Shown piece by piece: positions 21,980 to 34,900 of a stretch of 64,000 bases of DNA; position 1 is the first letter of the stretch, and each line of letters begins with the position of its first letter. The notes under the pieces are model-generated. The model searched no databases. It was given only the letters and a program-made list of their open reading frames with translations, and was not told the origin of the DNA. Made by a program: the position numbers and the translations under genes. This DNA is from Lithospermum erythrorhizon (lineage: Eukaryota; Streptophyta; Magnoliopsida; Boraginales; Boraginaceae), in NCBI GenBank assembly GCA_019722365.1, contig JADFUC010001903.1, forward strand, positions 186,001 to 250,000, given 5' to 3'.

Positions 21980-23532
21980 CTAGACAGCTGACATAGACGT
22001 TGGAGTGTCCGACTCTGGTTCTGGAGCTACTTCTGCTGAAGAAAATCCATTAGGTTGTTCAGAGTTGACTTGTTTGTCGAAACCCCACAATTTGGCAGTT
22101 TTAACATCATCCTCGACCATTTTCTCTGAGAACTCCTCGTGGTTGTACTTCAACGTGGCTTTTCCTCCAAATTCAGTAGGAAGATTATCAACATCGAAGT
22201 ATGATGTCATAAGCTCAACGCTGTCCTTGTTCTTAGGGTAGACAAATTTCACCTTTTGAAAGGTCTTGGCATCCAAAAAATATTTCACAATCTGCGAAGA
22301 CAACACGTTGTCAGAAGTTATCACAAAATATTGACACTATAGCAGCTATTGTGTCGATCACAGGAGTAAAGGAACAGATACATATATACGGAGCTAGTGT
22401 AGAATTGCTTTTTAGGCATCAAACCTTCCAAAATGTTTCAAATATTCTAGGAGGGCTGTAAAGAAATGCTACTGCCAATCTCTCAGGGTAGTGATTCTGC
22501 AATATGTTAATAGTGTCTCGAGCAGATTTGATAGGAACATTATTAGTTATAGACCATCCAGTGAAGTCAATCAACCATGCCATTTGTTCTTGACCTTCTG
22601 GGAGATTAAGTATGGCATTCTCTATAAGGTACACCAAATGTTTTATCTGGTTGTCTATTGAGGTTGTATTCTGACAATTGAACGAGGGAATTAATGTCAC
22701 TTAAATGAAGGATTAAAACGAGAACTAATGCTGACTCTCCAAAAGAAATATCCTAAGAACATCGAATCAGATTATAAACCTGCATTCCAGGTCTTAGTAT
22801 AAGAACACTCCTTCCTTGGCGGTCATGAAAACTTGCCCGGAACACCTTTCCTGTTTCACCTTCTGCAGCAACCTCATGCTGACATATCACAAGGTCAAAT
22901 CAGAAAGCAAAAAAAAAAAAATGGAACTTGAAAGGCAATTCGAGTCGATCAAATTAGAGTAAATCAAACAGCAAGAAATTAAGGTTAAATTATCAATCCA
23001 TATTCAACTGTAAACATTCAGCGTCAACTAAAGTAGATTCCTCTGTTGATGAACATGATCACAAGGACCTCACCCATCGTATTTCTTCTGGTTTGAAGCT
23101 AGACCTCCATTTTACTGTCTCGTCCAACATTTTTTTTGATTTATCTACATTCCAGTTACGGGCTTCCAAGTATCTTCGCAAACATGCATCATCACAGAAC
23201 TGTAAGTTGCGTCCTGAAAGTGGACCAAGCGCGGCTTTTAGCTCCTTCATCTTCAGAGGGAAACAAATGACGAGATTAGTTCAAGTCATAAACAATAACC
23301 ATCATCCCTGGAGGCTGGAGGTGGAGTGCATCTATCAATGGACGGAGTGTACGATATCACTACTCTTAGTTATTCGATTATGGAGTGGTATAATGGAACG
23401 GAAATCAGAAAAAAGATACTCCGTATATTGAGATGGTTTGTGCTATGCAGCTAAGTTGTTGATTACCTTTGACTCACGTTGTAGTTCCTCAGTCTCCTTG
23501 TCACTGTGAGCACTGGCTTTACGGCGGAACAT
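21980..23532 (-). CDS. SEC14/CRAL-TRIO domain lipid-transfer protein
   Basis: Five exons on the reverse strand, all phase 0: 23467-23532, 23074-23250, 22780-22878, 22425-22670, 21980-22291, giving 299 residues. Exon 1 is a charged start (MFRRKASAHSDKETEELQRE). Exon 2 is the CRAL-TRIO N-terminal helical part (LRRYLEARNWNVDKSKKML, KPEEIRW). Exons 3-5 carry the SEC14 lipid-binding fold (VLILRPGMQ, QMAWLIDFTGWS, NHYPERLAVAFLYSPPRIFE, LPTEFGGK). This is a short SEC14-only protein without GOLD or nodulin extensions. Family knowledge: such proteins bind and exchange phosphatidylinositol and phosphatidylcholine at membranes and feed phosphoinositide signalling. The closest relatives I recall are the Arabidopsis At1g75170/At4g36640 type. 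A plausible 5' UTR intron donor lies near 23910. No broken frames. Confidence 0.94.
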
Positions 23533-24740
23533 TTTATCTTCTACAAAATCATTGAAGACAATTCCATTAGCCAAACCAACCCCTACCTAGGCAATTGCAC
23601 TAAAATTGAGGTGACATTCTGATCAATTTTTCAGCAAAATTGTTGGCTGTGAATAAACTCACAAAGTTGAAACTTTAAATCCACACTATCAGAACAATCA
23701 CAAGTAATGAAATGGCTACAATATTCAACTCCAAGATAAACCCAGCATTTCTATGATCCGGAAATTGAAGAGCCCATAATATCATTATAGCAACAAGAAT
23801 AAAATGATCCAAAAAATTAAGGTGGTTGATTAACTAGCGAAAATGAAAAACTGAAGAAAAAAACGAGTAAAAATTAAGCAAGCTAAGATAAGTGATGATG
23901 ATGGCCTACCTTGAATCAAAGAGTAAAGATGTATTTTGTGTGCAAAACATAAATAGCTTTTGAGAAACAGAGCTCCAAATGCTTTTTTATAACCCAGCCA
24001 TGGATCATTGGTTTACTTTACTTCACTCCACAATCCAATTTATACCAATTTGTTAAACTCAAATTACTACCTAAATTTTTCGAAAAGTACAAGTTCTATC
24101 ATTTTAAAAAGTTCAGTTGCAAAAAATGCTCTACAAGTGGCTACTTGAAAGATTGAGAAGTTCAAGTACTTATTTGAAAGGTTAGCAAAAAATTAAATGC
24201 CGAGATGAAATTAAGCCTAACATTATTTCCATATCATATTTGAATATTTCCATCATTGTTTAGTTTTGATTTGATAAAAATGTTACTCGTATTTGATTAA
24301 CCATATTTTTTTATAAGAAAAACAAATTAGAAAGTATATCATTCAAGTAAAAACAAATTAAGTATTTTGATATTGCTTGTTCTATTAGTTTCTGGATAAA
24401 TTAGTTATTATTTGTACAACTTCAACTTGCATGCACATTTATCTCAGCCATCCATACATAAAGTCCGCTTTGGCGATCAGAGTACTTGCATATTATGACT
24501 ACAAGTCATATAAAAATAGTTACAAATGGAAATTGTTAGAACCTGGTCAAGGTGGTCACATGCTTCGATAATGGTAAATTCTGGAGGAAATGCTAATTAG
24601 TAGGTTGCCTAATCCCCTACAACCTTTAAATTATAGATATTAACTAATAATCAAATGGCATCCAAAGGGAGATGAACATCTCTCTCAGTGATATTTTTAA
24701 CAAAAAACATTCTTTTTAAGTATAGTTTTTTTTTTAAAAG
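23533..24740. other. 5' region of SEC14 gene and intergenic DNA
   Basis: Probably holds a 5' UTR intron and the promoter of the reverse-strand SEC14 gene (TTTGATTCAAGGTAGG on the reverse strand near 23910 fits a UTR exon end). The remainder is AT-rich without coding signal. Confidence 0.4.
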
Positions 24741-24744
24741 AATT

Positions 24745-25150
24745 AGCTATGAAGAGTATGATTACATAATATTACAAATTATAAATATAAATATTGAGTA
24801 TTAAAAATAACTAATACATAAATGACTAATTAAACACAGTTAAAGTAAGTGCTACAAAAAAAATAAAGAATATGTTGCCAACAAAATTTGAACTCAAACC
24901 TCCTTATATCACCAGACTATTGAGTCATCAGCTTTTTAAGTATAGTTTAAAGAAGCCAATGACTCAATAGCCTGGTAGCATCTGACCAAGCTTCCACAAG
25001 GTCTTGAGTTTTATTTTCGTTTGAGATATAATATATATTTTACTTTCTTTGTAGTACTTAATCTAACTATCTTTAATTACGAATTTCTGTATTCATAATT
25101 TGTAATACTATATAACTCGATACTATGTAATTATACTTTTCATCGCTTTA
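24745..25150. repeat. Long imperfect inverted repeat (foldback-like)
   Basis: The left arm (about 24748-24928) contains AAGAGTATGATTACATA, AATATTACAAATTATAAATA, GTGCTACAAAAAAAATAAA and CCAGACTATTGAGTCAT. The reverse complement of the right arm (about 24960-25146) reads in the same order AAAAGTATAATTACATA, AGTATTACAAATTATGAATA, GTACTACAAAGAAAGTAAA and CCAGGCTATTGAGTCAT. The centre is a roughly 30-base spacer. AAGTATAGTTT phrases recur at both edges and in the spacer. It could be a foldback transposon, a head-to-head pair of copies of a repeat, or a source of hairpin RNA. Confidence 0.7.
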
Positions 25151-25479
25151 TAAAAAAAAATATAGTTTAAAGAGAAATGAAAAAGGCATCGATAAATTCG
25201 GAAGAAAATATGAGACGGAATAATTGGGACGTAAATGTCCAAGGAGAAAGTTGTGGAGTTAGGTGGCGTTGTGATTTTTCTTACTAATAAGGGGCCACCA
25301 CAAATGGAGAGACTTGAACAAGTTAAAGTTGCACGGCAGCATTAATCGCAATTCGATTAGAGTTCATATATATGCAAGTAATTAACATGTAAAAATATAC
25401 TCACTTGATGTTCGTTAAATAAAACAAAACAAAAGTAAACAATAAAACACAAAACGACTGTGCCGGTTTAACGGGCTTA

Positions 25480-27540
25480 AATCTCAAACATGTACATAAG
25501 TACCCCCATAACATGTTCGACGGGCCCAATGACCCTTAACGAACCGAGTCGGCCCGGCCCATTAAAGAATTACTGGGCAACTATTCTGGCTCGATACTCC
25601 GGCTTATCGTGTCGTATCGCATCAATAGACAACGGTACCACATTTACTCCCTCGTTATCATTTATTTTTTCGATTAAACGCCCTAACGCTTACCTTTAAC
25701 GAGCATAATCGCTTATTACAATAAACAAATTGATGACGAATTGAACAAATAACATTTCTAATGAAATAACGAAGTTATTAATACCAAATAGTATTGTGAT
25801 GATACAATAGGTTTTTTTCTCACAACAATTACCACCGTATAAACAAACAACGGTAAACGACATTAACGACAGCTCAATCTGCCCACAAGCGAAACCTAAA
25901 GCTACAAAGTCACCATGAGTTCTGGCACGACATTCCAATAAATTCACGCCACCCATCAAATAAGAAATACGATGTGTTTCTCGCACTCATCCTCGAACCT
26001 TCCATTTTCAATTTTGACATCACGTAAGCTCGGCTATTCATAGCCTAACTTACATTCACTGCTACAAAAGTTGACATTAACAAAGCCGAGGTACCAGCCT
26101 TCGACGGATGTATCTACTATAATCTTGAAAAACCTCTTACACGGCACCCCCTCCGAATTTCTTGGAGGCTAGTGAACAATATGCTAATAAACAATTGTAA
26201 ACGGATTAAGCTGGATATTTTGGCATTATCGACCGTTAAAATGCCCCATTTATGTATCCAAGAAAAATGCTTTCTCGATCAACTTCGCAAAGAACGTTAC
26301 CACGGAAAGAAACGCTGCCACGCTTAATCCTAAATGGCTATCTTAATCTGGGCTTATTTTGGCCTGAACGCAGAACGATGATCAAACTTAATCATCCAAA
26401 CATAGAGATTGCTTAAGTTTCTAGAGCCAAACTTAAGTTTAGTACTAAATTACTTAAGTTTCATGATCATCAAACTTAATCATCTAACGGCTATTTTTGT
26501 ACTAAATTGCTTAAGTTTCTAGAGTCAACTAAAGATTATACTACAGTTTTTTCAACTCAATATCATCTAAACATTCATCTTTCTTTAGAATGTGTTGTTA
26601 ATCTTTCCATTCATATGACTAAGATGTAGATGAAAGATGTCGTTGTGAGATATGGTTCGCATTATGTTATAATTTTAAAATATTCATCCTATACTACATG
26701 AATATGCAATTGGTGCAATAACGGATCCTCACTTTAAATTAAGAGTTTTTATTTCTACGTAGATCTCAGACATGAAGCCTCTAATACCCTTTTTAATCCG
26801 TAACTAAAGCACTTTGCCAGAAGAAATATAAAAGATTTAATTTAAACTTATTCAGAGCAATACGTATAACAAATATCAATCAATGCATCGACAAAGTGGT
26901 GGCGCATTCTCAAGTAGTGTACAAGTTTTAACGTGCCTCATGACCGAGTTAAATTGTCAACATGATCACCTTAGAAATGCATTACAATTACTAGGTGAAA
27001 ATAATCCACTCCCTCCACAAGATACGAGTGAGTTAACTCAATATTTAACTACTAACTATGAATCGAGTCAATATAATGACAAAATCCTTTTGATATATTA
27101 AAAATGGTGGATCTAAGAACGGAGATCTTTGCTTTCCGGTATTGTCTAAGATGCAACATAAATATTTTTATACCTATGTCTAAGGTTAGCCAGTGAATCC
27201 GCATTTAGCATGGTGAAAACGTCCACAATACACTCAAAGACGTTTCAAGACTATGCAAGCTCGGCACTAGTGATGTGTGTGTCAAAGATTGACAACCACC
27301 GAGCATGTGGATGCAACGCCAAGCATCCACCATGTAACAAAGGCAATAAATATATGTTCGACGATCTTAGTGATACTGAGGAAGAAATCAAGAAGAGAAA
27401 GCAACACATTAGACGAATTTAAATCGACTCCAACAAACAATAAATCAAGATGAATTAGTTTATGATGATTAGATTTGTATAATTTTGTATAATTTTACTG
27501 AAAATGAATCCTACGTAAACTCTTTAAATTTCATACGAGT
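25480..27540 (+). mobile_element. Decayed hAT-family transposon
   Basis: The left part is rich in GGCCCG and GGGCC (CGGCCCGGCCC at about 25550), typical of hAT subterminal regions. Near the right side the hAT C-terminal dimerisation region can be traced through several frames: TSELTQYLTTNYES (about 27028-27070), KWWI (about 27100), then LASESAFSMVKTSTI at 27186. These match the ELxxYL...WW...VASESAFS pattern of plant hAT transposases. Frame changes and stops separate the pieces, so it is not functional. The ends were not defined. Confidence 0.6.
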
Positions 27541-27544
27541 ATAA

Positions 27545-28220
27545 AAGGCGGTGAACACCTCAAATAATAAAATGCTCATTTTGTTCCATTAAAACTTTGC
27601 ATAATTGGGGCCGAGTATCGACCGAAATATTTTCGTAGAATGAAATTAGATGAAAAGTTGAATGTCAAGACCATCGACAGAGTCACCGGCCGTTGTCACT
27701 TTTTGAAACCGACCATGTCGAAGCTTTTCCAAATAGAGTCCCAAGAATTTCCTTCGATTCTCGCCTCTGGCTTGGGCTTTCTTCATTCAGATTCAGCCTC
27801 CTTAATAAATCCAAACAAAACCAACACTTATCCCACTAAAAGAGATCGAATATATAAATTCGAAGTTATATAAAAGTATAAAACCATCAAATTAATAAAC
27901 ACTAGAGTTATGATTACTTGAATTGACAAACTTTACCCAACGACGAACTCGATTTAGCTAGGATAAACGGTAAAAATATGTCAAATCTCGATATTGACTT
28001 TAGGCTCAATGTCAAGTCGGTATTCTTATTTTGTTTTATCGTAAATTAAATTTATTACTTTCTTCAATTCATATTACATATTCTAAAAAGTGTGGAAATA
28101 ATTTGATGATGTTGATGTGGGTGCCCTATATTAGGCTTTGGTGTGCCTCCAGAGTTTCTCTTATCGCCTTCAAACAGTCGTCAAGTAACAGCATACAGTA
28201 GATACAACTTTCATCCTAAA
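27545..28220. other. Intergenic DNA upstream of GYF gene
   Basis: No supported gene. The frame at 27640-27873 has no recognisable domain. Confidence 0.35.
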
Positions 28221-28964
28221 CCCACTCGATCATCAAATGGGTTCCACCAAATCCGGATTTGGAATCGCTCTCTTTAAGAGATCTCTCAACCTGGAGATGT
28301 TCACCTCCCTCTCCCCGCCGCATTTTATCCCTTTCTCGTTCATTTCTGCCCTATTTCTTCTATGCATCAACCTTCATTCAACTGTTTGCAACTCTTTTGT
28401 GGGTTTAGGGTTTTCATTTTAGATTAAAAAAATTACATTTTTAATCAATTTGTGTTAAAATCATCAAAACAAATTGGGTGGGTTAAAATATGTGATTGTC
28501 AATTTGTGCATCTGTTTGCAGCTGGTGAATACTGATATACTGTCTCTTATTCTTCAGTTAAGATAAAAATTTAGAAATATTAAATTGATTTTTATTGCTG
28601 TATATGTTATGGAGGTAGTGTGTGGTGTATTTCGATAACTTCAGTTAATTCGATTAATTTACTCAACAAATTGATTGAGATGTACAAAAAGAGGGTCGGA
28701 TAAGATAATATAACTTCGCTCCCAGATAACAACATAATTTCATTCATATTCCATTTGCTTACTTGGATGCCTCACCTATATTGCTTTCTGCTACTTAATT
28801 ATTACAGTGTTGCGCTTCCAAATTCTTATGTCCCCACAAAATCTGTATGTGCGCAATCTTCAGTATATTGAATAGTTTTTGTCTGCTATGGAAGAACTAT
28901 TTCAGTGCATTGTATTGGATGATGCAAATGGTCTTTTAACTACTCTAAGTATGACTTACTGGAG
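28221..28964 (+). other. Probable 5' UTR and unresolved first exon of GYF gene
   Basis: The CT-rich stretch 28280-28350 looks like a leader. The family normally has about 20-25 residues before the DVxGSDNxIPLSPQWL segment, and the first coding exon must end with one extra base (G) to join at 28965. I could not place it. One minimal option is ATGG at 28237 followed by a GT, giving MDVHGSDN; another is an exon I did not recognise. The frame from 28237 (61 codons) has no support. Confidence 0.4.
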
Positions 28965-31900
28965 ATGTTCACGGATCAGACAATCCGATCCCGCTGTCAC
29001 CACAATGGTTACAACCTAAGTCCGGAGAGTCCAAGGCTGGAGTATTTCCTGCGGTGTGTGGTGACCGTTTTAATATTTTTTATGAACAAGATTCATGCTT
29101 CTTTTCATTGTTCAGTATAAAAAGATGTTGAAATTATTCTCCTTCTAATCTATAATGCACTCCTTTGATTTGTAATAGTCATTTTCGGTATTTAAACAAA
29201 TAGTATATGATATATGTTCATTTTTTCCCTCCTTAAAGGAAAGCCATTCTAGCAGACCACCAGGCCATGCTGGCCATTTGGATACCCTGAAATCTCCTGG
29301 AGTTGATGATGGACTTGAAAACCATAAGAAGAAGGATGTTTTTCGCCCATCCGTTCTGGACATGGAATATGGTCGTCGTGATCATTGGCTAGATGAAGAA
29401 AGGGATTCCAACTCACCTGCTCGTAAAGATAGATGGAGGGATGGTGACAAGGAGCTTAGTGCCAACCGCAAGGTGGATCGCTGGACTGATTCATCTGGAA
29501 GACTCCATGGAGAAGTGCGACGTGCTCCCCCTGAGCGTTGGAGTGATTCAGGAAATAGGGATGGTAACCATGATCAGCGCCGTGATAACAAGTGGAACAA
29601 TCGTTGGGGCCGGGATGATAAGGAGATGGATGGCGGGCGCGAGAAATGGGCGGGATCCGGCAAAGATGTTGACATGTTCGTGGATAAAGGCTCATCAAAT
29701 TTGTTGGCACCTCATGGCAAAGATGAAAAGGAGGGAGATCAATATCGTTCTTGGAGGTCTGCTTCCTCTAACAACCGAGGAAGGGGGGATCATACACAAC
29801 ATCAACCATTGACACCAAACAAACCAGTCCCCGCATTTGTTCATGGTCGGGGATTTGCAGAGAGTGGTAGTCCAACTTTTCCCCTCGGTCGAGGAAAAAT
29901 TAACTCTGGTGGGAGCTCTGTTAATTTGACACCTTCCCACTTGCAACCTATGGGGTCTTTCTCTGATAAAGTGGAAGCTTCCCATGGAGAAACATCGTTG
30001 CTGAGATATCATCGAACGAAACTACTAGATATATACCGAAGGACGGAAATGAATCTTTCTTGGAAATTTTTAGAGGGAGCTGTACAAGTTCCTTCTCTGA
30101 CCCAAGAGGAACCAGTGGAACCATTAGCTTTTTGTTCACCTAACCCCGAGGAACTGGTAATTTCATGTGTCATTTGCATGTCTTTTTGGTCATCTCAGTA
30201 GCCGTCACTTTTAAACAGAAGTCGCAAAAGTTATAATGTTATTATATTTTCTTCATTGTTCCTTTGTTAGGTTATATTGAAGGGTATTGACAAGGGGGAT
30301 GTTGTCAGTAGTGGAGCCCCACAGGTAACTAAAGATGGACCTGTGAACCGGAACTCAAATGATTTCATGCAATCCAGACGAAGTAAGATAGGTCTGATCT
30401 GTATAAAGATGGTGTGTTTATGCTTTTCTTATTGTACCACATTCCTGATGTAATTTGAGTTTTGTTGGCAGGAAGTAGAGAAGATTTCCCCAATACAGTG
30501 GATTACAACAAAGATGGTCATGTGGACAATGCTAAAGGTAATTTATGAGGTTCATTATGTACTCAATGAAGAAAAATTTGAAGTTCATTATGTACTCAAT
30601 GAAGAAAAATTTGAAGTTCATTATGTAGCAATATACTAGCAACTTTATTCTGGTAAAGTAGCTGTCAACAATGCCTAATTAGTGTCTTGTATGGCATTCC
30701 TGAAGGTGCATATACTTGAAATGTTTTTTAATGCTAACTTTTGTTAGTTTCTTTAGTAACAAATCTTTTTTTATCTGTTCAGGGGAAGATGGTCGTTCTT
30801 ACCCCCATGGAGGTGTATGGCGATCCCCATCTATTGGAGAGCGTATTCATTCCACATCTCATGATTCGAGGGAGAAATCTTCAGAAAGTGGGGGCAGGAA
30901 TTCGGAAATGAGTTGGTCACAGCCACAAAAAGATCCGAACTGTGAACGGGACAGTAGCTTGACAGACTCATCTTCCAGCAGAAACGAAGGGCTTAATCCC
31001 ATTCTCAAGAGACAAACATCTTTGGTACTGGGAAAGGAACCCGATTCTGCTAGGTTATCACAGTCATCCCCGGAGGATCTTGTTCTCTATTATAAAGATC
31101 CTCAAGGAGCTATTCAAGGCCCTTTCTCTGGGATTGATGTTATTGGGTGGTTCGAGGCAGGATATTTTGGCATCGACTTGCAAGTTCGCTTAGCTGGTGC
31201 CCCAGCAGACTCTCCGTTTTCTTTACTTGGTGATGTTATGCCTCATCTACGTGCAAAAGCTAATCCACCTCCTGGATTCGGTGCTTCAAAGTTGAATGAA
31301 TTATCTGATAGGCCCTCATCTAACTTCAGCTCCACTGGGAAGCTTACGGTTGGTTCAAATGACATAAATGTAGTGAAAAATCAACCAAGATATATTCCTG
31401 GTCCAGCGATGGAGGCTGACAATAGATTCATCGAGTCGTTGATGACTGGGAACAAGGGTGCCTCACTTGATAAGTTTCCCCTCTCTGAAGGTCTATACCT
31501 CTCCCTCACTGTCTATTCCTTCTAAATTTTTTTAATTTATATGGTATTGCGGGAAGTACAAGAAAGTTGTTGAAAGTATTGCTGATGGGATTTTGTTTTG
31601 CATGTCGAAGTAAAGATCAAATTAGAAGGCACTACATTAAGTTATTATATATTGATGGTTACAGTGACATTTTAATGGTGCCTTTCTATTTGGTATTGTT
31701 AAATTGATCAAAGTATTCCACTTAAGAAATACTCCGTATTGAAGAAAATAATTTTATTTAACCATCTGTTTTTATATTTTAAGGCATCACTCTGGTCTAT
31801 ACTGTTCTCAACTTAGGAAAACATGAACTTTGTATAGATGTTACTCACTCCTTCCCTAGAAGATAATGAAGTTTTGACTTTGATGGTTGAATCTTAGTTT

Positions 31901-34900
31901 TATATTCAATTTTTATTTTTTTATTGGATATTCCTTCCGTTTCAATTTATTTGATCGTTTAGAAGAATAGTAATTTATTAAGAAAATCATTGATTCTACA
32001 ACTTTCAAGGAGAGAGAAATGATATCAACCAATAGAAATATTTTTTATTAGAAGACAATACAAATTTCAGTGCAAAAAGTTACATTGGTAAATGAAACAA
32101 TAACTTATAATGAAAAGAATTTTTTTTGCTAGATGATCACTTAAATTGAGATGGAGGGAGTATGTGATATTTGGTGAACAATATATGAACATATAATATT
32201 AATAATACACTTCACTTTGATAAGTCAAGTCTTATTTCAAATCAAAGTTATGTGTGCCAATTAAGACCTCAAGGTTTGTTAACTTTGAAAATTCAAATGT
32301 AACCATCTTTCAGGGATGAACTCGTATTATTTTTAGTTTTCTTTAACCCAATCTTAATATGTAGTTCGTCCTCTTTTTTATTTGAATGGCCTGTGTTCTA
32401 ATAAATTGTGCAATAACAATGACATTTCTCCTTATTTAAGCAACTTTTTCCATCTTTACACTTTCATACTAGTGTAATATCACCAGTTTCTCACCTTCTA
32501 CTTGTTTACCATGTGTTTTCCCTTATTCTCTTAGTTGACTTTAAACAATGGTATATAAGTACATTTATAATAAGTTAACCACTTCAATTAAGTTTTGTAT
32601 AAAATCAATGCTGGACTCCTATTATCAAGATAATATTTTCTTCTGAATAGGTAGTAGTTTGTAAATTGCCACTTGCCTTGCTGATGGGACTCAATTGTAT
32701 TTCTTAACAGGAATGCAGGGATTTATTGGAAATAATGCAAATGCACTACCCTCCTTGGGCGCCGAAGGTGGAGAGAATGCATATCTGCTGGAAAAAGCAA
32801 TGAGCTTTGAGAGGCAGAAATCGTTGCTCACTCCCTATCCTTATTGGCCTGCCAGGGATTCACCTTCTCTTCCGAAATCAGAAATTATGCAGGAATCGTC
32901 CTTGCAGCGCCCAAGTCTTCTCCCTTCCATTGCTGACAATGCTCATCTGCAGCAGTCTCATTCACTAAATGTCGATTTGATGTCTATTCTCCAAGGGGGT
33001 GAAAGATCTAGTACTAATGTGGTTAATGGTGTGGGTGGGTGGCCCGGTTTCCCTCGTCAAGGCGGTTTGGACCCACTTAAGGAGAAGTTGGACACACATC
33101 AGGATCAAACCCGCCCTGCACAAACGACATTTGGAATCCACCAGCAGAGACTGCAGCCACAAAATCAGTCAACGCTAACAAATCCCATGGACAATCCTGC
33201 CTCAATGTTAACCACAGAGAAGTTGCTCGCTGCTGGTCTTTCTCAAGATCCACAACTGTTAAGCTTGCTGCAGCAGCAATACTTGATGGCAGCTCAGTCC
33301 CAGTCCCCCATTGCATCTCAGCAGCTGTCACTATTGGATAAGCTTTTGTTGATGAAGCAGCAGCAGAAACAGGAGGAGCAGCAACAGTTATTGCGGCAGC
33401 AGCAGCAGTTGCTTTCACAAGTTTTAATGGAGCATCAAGCTCAGCAGCGTCTGGCTCAACCACCCCATGGGCAATTGCCATCTGCTGGTTTTTCACTAGG
33501 CAATGCGTCTGTGGATCAACCTCAAATCCCACCCTCACCAGAGCTCTTTCAAATTGGCTCACAGGCACAAATTCTTCCATTTCTGAATGAGCATCTTTCA
33601 AACTTGGGATTGCCTTCCAGTGTTTCTCAAGATGCAAGCCATGTTGTTGGTCCTAGAATGTCTTCTGTTCCATTACCACATCAAATATCTGGAAACACTG
33701 TCCAACAGAGTTGGATTTCCCCCATGTCACGAGAAGTTGAAGATAATGGGTCTTTGATGGCATCCACAATGTCGGAAACCCTGCCTCGTATGGGAAATCA
33801 GACTCTGCAGAGCATAGAATCAGTTCGCATTTCTGCCTCTGAAGTTGCTTCAGATGCTCCATTGACCAAGGTTAGTTGTGAAATTGTATCAATGATTCCA
33901 GAGAAGGTGGCACAACCCATAGCATCTCTCGAGCCACTTCAGGGGAAAGAGGAGCAGATCTTTGATGACTCTTTAGTGATCAACGAGGTGAAAAATGTTG
34001 AAACAAGCCAGGCAAAAAAGTCAGAGAAGAAATCAAAGAAACATAAGGCTTCAAAGCCTCAAGTCTCCGACTCTGCAAAGGGAGTATCTAACGTGCAGCA
34101 ACCAAATCAATCACAGGTTAAAACCTCAAACAATAAAGAAGTGAAATCTGATATACAGAGCAATTCAATAGTTAACAACAGTCATCCGCAAGTGTTACTT
34201 GTGAGTATGGATTTACCAGATGACGAATCTCTTAAAATGAAAAGTGAGTCTGAGCAAGTTGTACCCATTATTACACACCTTAATCCACAATTAGGTACGG
34301 GCACAAAAGCATGGAAGCCTGCACCTGGCTTTAAACCAAAGTCACTATTGGAAATTCAAGAGGAAGAGCAGAGAAGAGCACATGCAGAAATGGAAGTTAA
34401 TGAGATTTCCACTTCTCTTGCCTCAATGAATGTGTCTACTCCTTGGGCTGGGGCTGTTTCCAATTCATCTACTCCTTGGGCTGGGGCTGTTTCCAATTCA
34501 TCTGCTCCTTGGGCTGGGGTTGTTTCCAATTCAGATGATAAATCATTTAGGGAAACTCAGCAGGATCTAGGTGACACTGAATCCATAGTGCCAGCACCTG
34601 AAGGTTCTGTGAATAACAAGAGCAAGAAGTGCCAACCGCTTGATTTATTAGCAGACAATGTTGTGGTGAAATCAACTGTTGCTGCAGTTGAAAAATATGA
34701 TGGTGGATCAAATAGATCTTTTGGTTCCACAGTGATATCTCAGAATGAGCTTCTCGACGATGACAACTTTATTGAGGCTAAAGATACTAAGAAGAGCCGA
34801 AAGAAGTCGGGAAAAGCTAAGAGCTCCGGGTCTAAGGTCTCTGCCCCATCATTTTCAGCTGATTCTGCATCTGGTGCAATTTCAGTTGCCAAAGGCAAAA

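Noticed and set aside
28237..28422. 61-codon frame MGSTKSGFGIALFKRS as N-terminus of the GYF protein
   Set aside because: It does not resemble the family N-terminus, has no suitable donor near its end, and looks like leader sequence.
32965..33862. Long reverse-strand frames under the EXA1 exon (up to 186 codons)
   Set aside because: Shadows of the Gln-rich coding sequence; Ala-rich translation is the antisense of CAG/CAA repeats.
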